Shown here one piece after another: positions 15,523 to 20,015 of a stretch of DNA of 20,015 nt. Position 1 is the first letter of the stretch. Each line of letters begins with the position of its first letter. Under the pieces are notes generated by a model. That model made no database searches. It was not told the origin of the DNA and was given only the letters and a program-made list of their open reading frames with translations. A program made the translations under genes and the position numbers. Source of the DNA: JOPF136 sp035272605 (lineage in GTDB: Bacteria > Acidobacteriota > Terriglobia > Acidiferrales > UBA7541); the NCBI GenBank assembly GCA_035272605.1, contig DATEQM010000025.1, positions 1-20,015 of the forward strand. Reading direction: 5' to 3'.

Positions 15523-15543
15523 GCACAGCCTGAAAGGCTGTGC
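15523..15543. repeat. REP-like hairpin GCACAGCCT-GAA-AGGCTGTGC
   Basis: A perfect 9-bp stem with a GAA triloop, 30 bases upstream of the YchF-like start, in the 245-base divergent intergenic region (15329-15573). The sequence type, followed by CAC, looks like a dispersed intergenic palindrome. It could also shape the 5' leader of the YchF-like mRNA. A weaker 8-bp palindrome lies at 15408-15434. Confidence 0.6.
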
Positions 15544-15573
15544 CACTTGCCGTGCTAAACTGCCGAGCCTCTT

Positions 15574-16650
15574 ATGCGCACTGGAATCATCGGATTGCCC
15601 GGGGTCGGGAAGACCAGCCTGTTTCGCATCCTCACGCGCGCGCATCTGGACGCGAAGGCTGCCCGCGACGCGATCCATGTGGGCGTGGCGCGGGTGCCGG
15701 ACGCGCGGCTCGAGCCGCTGGCGGCGCTCTACAAGCCGAAAAAAATCACGCACGCCACGATCGAATACGTGGACGTGGCCGGGCTGGCCCGGGACAAGGC
15801 GCGCGACTCCGCGCTGCTGGTGGAAATGCGGCAGGTGGACGCGCTGGTGACCGTGGTCCGGTTGTTTGAAGATGCGGCGAACCCGCATCCCTCGGGCTCG
15901 CTCAACGCGCTGCGCGATCTGGACAGCGTGGAAGTGGAGCTGATGCTGCACGACCTGGAGCAAGTGCTCCGGCGGCTGGAGCGGCTGGAAAAAGACTTGA
16001 AGAAAAAGCGCGAGGCGCACCTGGAACGCGAGCAGGCCGTGCTGTTCCGCTGCAAGGCCGCGCTGGAAGCGGAGAACCCGCTGCGCGCGCTGGAACTGAC
16101 GGCCGAGGAAGCGAAGCTCATCACCGGCTACATGTTTCTTTCGCGCAAGCCCATGCTGTGCGCCGTGAATCTGGGCGACGACGAAGCGGCGCAAATCTCC
16201 AGCGCCGTCGAACGCCACGGACTGGCGGCCATCGCCGCGAAGCCGCAAGTGGCCGTGGTGCCCTTCTGCGGGCGGATTGAAGCGGAGCTGGCTGAAATGG
16301 AGGAGGCCGAGGCCGCCGAGCTGATGTCCAGTTACGGCCTGGCGGAAGCGGGCCGCGACCGTTTAATCGCCGCGACGTACTCGCTGCTCGGGCTCATGTC
16401 GTTTCTCACAGCCGGAGAGCCGGAGGTGCGCGCGTGGATGATCCGCCGCGGGGCGACCGCGCTGGAGGCCGCCGGAGCGATTCATACCGATATCGCGCAC
16501 GGGTTTATCAAAGCGGAGGTGGTTTCGTTTGAGCATTTGATTGCCGCGGGAAGCCTGGCCGGGGCTCGCGAGCGCGGGCAGGTGCGGCTGGAGGGGAAAG
16601 AGTATGTGGTGCAGGACGGGGACGTGATTTTGTTCCGGCACAGCGGGTAG
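15574..16650 (+). CDS. Divergent YchF-like GTPase (Obg-related, DUF933 C-terminus)
   Basis: 358 residues, close to the usual YchF length of about 363. The P-loop is GLPGVGKT (7-14) and the G3 motif is DVAGL (67-71). A long coiled-coil arm (about 120-165, LEQVLRRLERLEKDLKKKRE) and the C-terminal TGS/DUF933 domain (LGLMSFLTAGEPEVRAWMI, AAGAIHTDIAHGFIKAEVV, EYVVQDGDVILF) are clear YchF features. What differs is the nucleotide site. The NYPFCTI segment and the KGAS.GEGLGN switch loop after DxxG are replaced by unrelated residues, the latter about four residues shorter, and the NxxE base-recognition motif reads NLGDD. It may bind or hydrolyse nucleotide differently from true YchF/OLA1, which prefer ATP. 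The start has no clear ribosome binding site. Monocistronic by position. Confidence 0.85.
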   Translation: MRTGIIGLPGVGKTSLFRILTRAHLDAKAARDAIHVGVARVPDARLEPLAALYKPKKITHATIEYVDVAGLARDKARDSALLVEMRQVDALVTVVRLFEDAANPHPSGSLNALRDLDSVEVELMLHDLEQVLRRLERLEKDLKKKREAHLEREQAVLFRCKAALEAENPLRALELTAEEAKLITGYMFLSRKPMLCAVNLGDDEAAQISSAVERHGLAAIAAKPQVAVVPFCGRIEAELAEMEEAEAAELMSSYGLAEAGRDRLIAATYSLLGLMSFLTAGEPEVRAWMIRRGATALEAAGAIHTDIAHGFIKAEVVSFEHLIAAGSLAGARERGQVRLEGKEYVVQDGDVILFRHSG

Positions 16651-16667
16651 AGAGGCGGATGGTGGAG

Positions 16668-16699
16668 AGGGAGGTAGGGAAGCAGGGAGGTAGGGAAGT
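16668..16699. repeat. Purine-rich 16-bp tandem repeat
   Basis: Two adjacent 16-base units of type AGGGAGGTAGGGAAGY differ at one position (C or T at the end). Flanking sequence is also G/A rich. It sits 18 bases after the YchF-like stop codon. Confidence 0.7.
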
Positions 16700-16718
16700 A
16701 AGGCAGGAGCGCGGTCTT

Positions 16719-16765
16719 GTAGCCGCGGTGACTGTGTTTGTGGGCGCTGCGGATGTCGCGGCTAC
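16719..16765. repeat. Inverted repeat GTAGCCGCG ... CGCGGCTAC
   Basis: Two perfectly complementary 9-mers at 16719-16727 and 16757-16765 are separated by 29 bases. Extended pairing inside the loop is weak. It could be a remnant repeat element or part of a transcript 3' structure. Confidence 0.5.
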
Positions 16766-16930
16766 GCACTTCGCGGCGCACTCCCCATAAATGATTGAGC
16801 TGCTTTGGGTTCGGGAAGGCTGGGCTGCCCGGCTGACGTGGTGCTGAGCTGGGATCTAAACGGGGTCGCAACTGAGCGAGCGCACGGGCCGAAAGTTGCT
16901 GCCGGCTGCACTGCTCTGTGCTCGGGGAGC

Positions 16931-16951
16931 GCGCAGGCTAAAAGCCCGCGC
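16931..16951. repeat. REP-like hairpin GCGCAGGCT-AAA-AGCCCGCGC
   Basis: A 9-bp stem with one A-C mismatch and an AAA triloop, followed by TACTTGG. It has the same layout (9-bp stem, purine triloop) as the hairpin at 15523-15543 and probably belongs to the same class of dispersed palindromes. Confidence 0.55.
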
Positions 16952-17011
16952 TACTTGGGCTAACTCCTTCGCTTCCCGCAACTTTCTGGCACTGGATGGG
17001 TTGAGTAGAGT

Positions 17012-17650
17012 GTGGAGGTCATGGTCAGGTCGGACGTCCAGTTGATGCTGGCAGTGAAGCAGGGAGACGAGGCCTCCTTCGAGCTTCTCCTCCAGCGCTA
17101 CCGTCGTCCCCTGTGCCATTTCTTGAACCGCATGGTGCGCGACGCGGCCCATGCGGAAGACCTGGCGCAGGAAGTTTTCCTGCGCGTGTATCGGGCGCGG
17201 CGGGAATATGAGCCCAGCGCGAAGTTCACCACCTGGCTGTTCCGCATCGCCACCAACCTGGCGCTCAACTCGCTGCGCGACGGGCGTCACCGCCAGGCCG
17301 AAGTTTCGCTGGACGCGCCCGCGGAGGGCCAGGATGGCTCGGAGATGACGCTGGACGTACCCGACGGCGCGCCGGTGGTCGAACAGCAACTGGTGGAGCG
17401 CGACCGCGTGGCCGTGGTGCGCCGCGCCATCTTCGCGCTGCCGGAAAAGCAGCGAGCCGCCGTGCTCCTGCACAAATACCAGGAGCTGGACTACGACGAA
17501 ATCGCGCGCATCCTGGGATGTTCGGTGAGCGCGCTGAAGTCCCTGTTGTTTCGCGCCTACGAGACCCTGCGAGTGGAGTTGGCTCCCCTGGTGGCCCCCG
17601 AAGCTTCGAAGGGCGGCCCCGGAGGAACCACGGAAGGCAAACAGCCATGA
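17012..17650 (+). CDS. ECF-type RNA polymerase sigma factor
   Basis: 212 residues if translation starts at GTG 17012, or 209 from ATG 17021; GGAGG at 17014-17018 is too close to the second, and the first has only weak purines upstream, so the start is open. Region 2 spans about 10-80 (SDVQLMLAVKQGDEASFELL, AHAEDLAQEVFLRVYRARRE, KFTTWLFRIATNLALNSLRD). Region 4 spans about 133-185 (LPEKQRAAVLLHKYQELDYD, EIARILGCSVSALKSLLFRA). No region 1 or 3, hence the ECF class. The last codons overlap the anti-sigma start as ATGA (17647-17650), which implies coupled translation. It directs transcription of an unknown regulon, presumably including its own operon. Confidence 0.95.
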   Translation: MEVMVRSDVQLMLAVKQGDEASFELLLQRYRRPLCHFLNRMVRDAAHAEDLAQEVFLRVYRARREYEPSAKFTTWLFRIATNLALNSLRDGRHRQAEVSLDAPAEGQDGSEMTLDVPDGAPVVEQQLVERDRVAVVRRAIFALPEKQRAAVLLHKYQELDYDEIARILGCSVSALKSLLFRAYETLRVELAPLVAPEASKGGPGGTTEGKQP

Positions 17651-18105
17651 ACTGCGAACGAATGGAATTGCAACTCATCGCCTACCTGGACGGCCGCGCG
17701 TCGGCGCGCGAGCGCCACGAAGTGGATCAGCATCTGGCCGCGTGCGCGGCGTGCCGCGCCCGCGTGGATGAATTCCGCGGCGTGTGGACGCTTCTGGAGG
17801 AAACGCCCGCGCCGGAGCCTTCCGCCTGGTTTGACGCGCGGCTGCGCCAGCGCATCGCCGCGGAGCCGCCGCCGGCGCTGTGGACTCGGCTGGCAGGATG
17901 GCTGCCGCAGCCGCGCCTGGCTCTGGCCTCTCTCCTGCTGATTGCCGTGGGATTCTGGGCCGCCTCGGTGCCGCGTCCGAATCTGCCCGCTCCGCGGGCC
18001 ATGAACGAACAGGAAGAGTTCCGCATGATCAAGAACATGCAGGTGCTGGAGAATTATGAAGTACTGAAGGATCTCGACGCGGTGAATGAGCTGCAGAGAA
18101 ATTGA
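17647..18105 (+). CDS. Zinc-finger (zf-HC2) membrane anti-sigma factor
   Basis: 152 residues. The N-terminal anti-sigma zinc-finger has C3, then HLAACAACRARVDEF with H29-x3-C33-x2-C36, the ZAS signature. Residues about 93-110 (RLALASLLLIAVGFWAASV) form a single membrane helix, so the N-terminus is cytoplasmic and holds the sigma factor, while about 40 residues lie outside. The 4-base overlap with the sigma gene and the tail NMQVLENYEVLKDLDAVNEL are typical of such pairs; similar short tails occur in acidobacterial and proteobacterial anti-sigma proteins followed by a DUF3106 gene. Release of the sigma factor could be by proteolysis or a conformational signal; no protease gene is present in the window. 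Confidence 0.9.
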   Translation: MNCERMELQLIAYLDGRASARERHEVDQHLAACAACRARVDEFRGVWTLLEETPAPEPSAWFDARLRQRIAAEPPPALWTRLAGWLPQPRLALASLLLIAVGFWAASVPRPNLPAPRAMNEQEEFRMIKNMQVLENYEVLKDLDAVNELQRN

Positions 18106-18150
18106 TGACACAGCATAGAACGCCGGCTCCGCCGTGCGGACCGGCCGAAC

Positions 18151-18993
18151 ATGGCGCCTGCAGAACACGCCGCAGACGAACCGGCAAATGAAGTGAAATC
18201 GCTCGCTAAATTCGGACTCGCGCTGGCCCTGGCGCTCGCTGTGGCCGTACTGTCCCCGAGTCCTGCCATAGCCGGGCGCGGTCCGGGCCAAGGCGCGAGG
18301 CGTCCGACTTTGACGGAGCGGCAACGCGAGGCTCGCCGCGCACGCCGAGCGGCGAGACAGCAGCGGCGTGCGGCGAACGCCCCGAGCCAGTCGGGTCCCA
18401 ACGCGCGAGCCGGCACGCCGCGCGCTGCGGGCCCTCCGCCGGGCGCGCGATCCACGGCCCCTGAGGCCGGCGGACAGTCCGGCGCTAATGCCCGGGCGGG
18501 TACGCAACGCCCGCCGGCAACACCAGCGCAGGCCGCGCCCCAGCAAAATGCGCAAAACCTGCCTTCCGGGTGGCGGGAACAGCTCCGGCAGATGAGCCCG
18601 GAGGAACGGGAACGGTTCCTGCAGAACGATCAGCGCTTCCGCAGCCTGCCGCCCGAGCAGCAGGCGAAGATCCGCGAGAACTTTGAGAAGTGGAACCGGC
18701 TCTCGCCGGAGCAGAAGGAAAAGTTGAACCAGAACGCCGAAGCTCTGGCCAAACTGACGCCGGAACAACGGCAGACGATCCGAACCCAACTCCTGCCTCA
18801 ATGGCGCCAGCTCACGCCGGAACGGCGCCAGGAGCTGAAACAGCGCCTGGGCACGCTCAACGGCATGGGCGATGCGGATCGCAACCAGAGATTGAACGAT
18901 CCGAATTTTTATGAGGGCCTTTCCCCGCGGGAGCACGACGTCCTCAAACAACTCGGCGAATACAGGCTCACCCCCGGAGCCGGCGGGGAGTAG
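18151..18993 (+). CDS. DUF3106 envelope protein with five 18-residue helical repeats
   Basis: 280 residues from ATG 18151, 45 bases after the anti-sigma stop. The N-terminus has a short polar stretch, a hydrophobic segment (about 21-34, FGLALALALAVAVL) and a SPAIAG-type cleavage region near 42. Residues 45-135 are low-complexity R/A/P/Q-rich, with a partial internal repeat (SGPNARAGTP at 81, SGANARAGTQ at 110). Residues 148-238 are five units of 18 to 19 residues opening (M/L)(S/P/T)PE(E/Q/R), at 148, 166, 184, 202 and 221; a partial sixth starts at 257. The LTPEQR motif recalls the LTxxQ motif of Spy/CpxP periplasmic chaperones. As third gene of a sigma/anti-sigma operon it is a candidate stress sensor or chaperone. 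No ribosome binding site is clear. Confidence 0.85.
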   Translation: MAPAEHAADEPANEVKSLAKFGLALALALAVAVLSPSPAIAGRGPGQGARRPTLTERQREARRARRAARQQRRAANAPSQSGPNARAGTPRAAGPPPGARSTAPEAGGQSGANARAGTQRPPATPAQAAPQQNAQNLPSGWREQLRQMSPEERERFLQNDQRFRSLPPEQQAKIRENFEKWNRLSPEQKEKLNQNAEALAKLTPEQRQTIRTQLLPQWRQLTPERRQELKQRLGTLNGMGDADRNQRLNDPNFYEGLSPREHDVLKQLGEYRLTPGAGGE

Positions 18994-19020
18994 GCTGGGG
19001 CGCGGGCGGTCCTACGCCGG
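18980..19020. terminator. Possible shared hairpin between DUF3106 and DUF2235 genes
   Basis: CCGGC plus GTAGG (18980-18984, 18990-18994) can pair with CCTAC plus GCCGG (19011-19020), giving ten pairs with a 5-base bulge and a 16-base loop across the 18-base gap between the two convergent stop codons. There is no U-tract. GC richness makes a chance match possible. Confidence 0.3.
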
Positions 19021-20015
19021 AGGGTTTGCCACGACAGTTGTGATCGAATAGGTTCCGGCCGGTGGGCCGTCCGGCTGGAGCGCCAGATTCTTCGGCCGGT
19101 AGGTGGAGTCGTCGGCGCAGCGGATGGCCACGCTGTTCGCCAAAGTAGCCTTGCCGGGAATGGTCCGCGAGAGCGGGAAGCCCCAGAACAGGTTCCAGGA
19201 TTCGTGTTTCTGATCCAGGGCGTTTTTCGGATCGAGCGCTTGGTACTGATTCCAGACCGCGTCCGCGAATTGCAATCCCAGTTGGTTTGCACGGTTCATC
19301 ATCCAGGAGAGCGTGACGTCGGACAGGCCTGTTTCGGCGTAGCCCCCGCCCACGTCGCAATGCACCCCCACAAACCAGAGCTGCTCGAGCGTCTGGCCGG
19401 GTGCGGCCGCCGAGGTCCACAGCGTGGGCGGAAACTCGCGGCGGCGCTCGTCAATGGCCAGGGCGTGAAAGGCATTTTTCACGTCGGGATGAAGGCTGGT
19501 ATCGAGGAACCCGAAGAGGACAGGGTCCACGCCCCCAAAGGCCGCGGGGATGCCCAGTGATCCCACGGTATCCCAAACGCCGACCATCCGGATTTGCGCG
19601 TCAAACAGGCCATATCCCGCGAGGCTGGCGAGAAGAGCGGCGCGCTGGTCTCTGTTCCGGTAGGCATTGAACGCAGTGTTCACCAGACTGGCGTCAAACG
19701 GCTGGGTCGGCAGGCCGCAAATCGCAATCATTCCCGCCAGGCTGCGCGCGGTGTAGGCTCCGCGGCTGAACCCGAAGATGTAGAGGTCGTCGCCCTGCTC
19801 GTAGGCGTGCGCAATTTTCGTGTAGCCGTCCTTGATCTTTTGGAAGAGGCCGATGCCGAATGCGCCGCCGGCAAGGCGCTCCAGAGGAAGTCCGTCGGAT
19901 CCCACGCCATCGTCGTAGAGCGGGAGCTGGTCCGGCGAGACGACGATGGCCTGGTAGATTTTGTAGACGTTGGTCTTGTTTTGCGGCGAATCCCAGGTGC
20001 CATCGGCGCAAAAGA
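19012..20015 (-). CDS. DUF2235 alpha/beta-hydrolase (phospholipase-like), N-terminus beyond right edge
   Basis: About 334 residues are visible and the frame runs off the right edge. The first readable residues, FCADGTWDSPQNKTNVYKIY, contain the family's DGTW..P...TNV opening, so only a few residues are missing. The nucleophile elbow is FGFSRGAYTARSLAGMI (GxSxGA), the acid is in VGVWDTVGSLG and the histidine is in GVHCDVGGGYAETGLSD. Thus a full Ser-Asp-His triad is present. DUF2235 includes the Tle1 phospholipases of type VI secretion and related fungal and bacterial hydrolases. No secretion, VgrG or immunity genes are in the window, so an effector role is unsupported. GTG 19905 is an internal codon, not the start. 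Confidence 0.88.
   Translation of the reverse strand, partial: FCADGTWDSPQNKTNVYKIYQAIVVSPDQLPLYDDGVGSDGLPLERLAGGAFGIGLFQKIKDGYTKIAHAYEQGDDLYIFGFSRGAYTARSLAGMIAICGLPTQPFDASLVNTAFNAYRNRDQRAALLASLAGYGLFDAQIRMVGVWDTVGSLGIPAAFGGVDPVLFGFLDTSLHPDVKNAFHALAIDERRREFPPTLWTSAAAPGQTLEQLWFVGVHCDVGGGYAETGLSDVTLSWMMNRANQLGLQFADAVWNQYQALDPKNALDQKHESWNLFWGFPLSRTIPGKATLANSVAIRCADDSTYRPKNLALQPDGPPAGTYSITTVVANPPA

Larger units (their letters stand above)
16651..17011. other. Intergenic block rich in repeats, no gene seen
   Basis: About 360 bases without a supportable coding frame. From left to right it holds a purine-rich tandem repeat (16668-16699), a long-range inverted repeat (16719-16727 with 16757-16765), a REP-like hairpin (16931-16951), and the upstream region of the sigma-factor gene, with GCAACTTT at 16978-16985 as a possible ECF-type -35 element. 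Confidence 0.6.

Noticed and set aside
1..20015. CRISPR arrays, insertion sequences, phage genes or a biosynthetic cluster
   Set aside because: No regularly spaced repeats, transposase, integrase, capsid or synthase sequences were seen on either strand.

Overview
The window is GC-rich bacterial chromosome. Its gene content points to the Acidobacteriota. The best clue is the secreted protein at 2433-3557, which joins a carboxypeptidase-regulatory (CarboxypepD_reg) domain to a C-terminal region I associate with acidobacterial genomes. Intergenic hairpins of the 'GCACAGCCT-GAA-AGGCTGTGC' and 'GCGC-AGGCT-AAA-AGCCC' types and short CGAAAAA heptads fit the same view. This assignment is inference; no rRNA or marker search could be run.

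Left half (1-10848) is almost entirely minus strand. Read in transcription order it holds moxR (AAA ATPase), a 46-codon ORF that starts as a copy of the DUF58 N-terminus, an NAD(P)-dependent alcohol dehydrogenase/quinone-reductase-like gene, the full DUF58 gene, mutY, a TgpA-type transglutaminase, the secreted CarboxypepD_reg protein, rimO, pgpA, and the start of an IPT/TIG-domain gene that runs off the left edge. moxR-DUF58-tgpA is a familiar functional set (MoxR chaperone ATPase, DUF58 protein, membrane transglutaminase). Here it is split by an oxidoreductase gene and by mutY.

Middle (10849-15328): a divergent tRNA-Val(CAC) with a promoter-like sequence, a small DUF4149-type membrane protein, a secreted protein with two TonB-C-like domains, a membrane-anchored diguanylate cyclase, a stand-alone RNase H-like (YprB-type) exonuclease domain protein, a strong bidirectional terminator, and a TauE/SafE-type transporter.

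Right half (15329-20015): a YchF-like GTPase with degenerate switch regions, a roughly 360-base intergenic block of repeats and hairpins, an ECF sigma factor / zinc-finger anti-sigma / DUF3106 three-gene operon that looks like an envelope-stress module, and, convergent to it, a DUF2235 alpha/beta-hydrolase cut by the right edge.

The observation I rate highest is the duplication around the alcohol dehydrogenase. About 78 bp covering the first 26 codons of DUF58 (8603-8680) recurs at 9746-9823, 1143 bp away, with no gaps and 65 of 78 matches. It sits on the other side of the dehydrogenase, exactly where DUF58 would start if it directly followed moxR. This looks like the scar of the event that placed the dehydrogenase inside a moxR-DUF58 operon. 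I saw no CRISPR array, transposase, phage gene or biosynthetic cluster.
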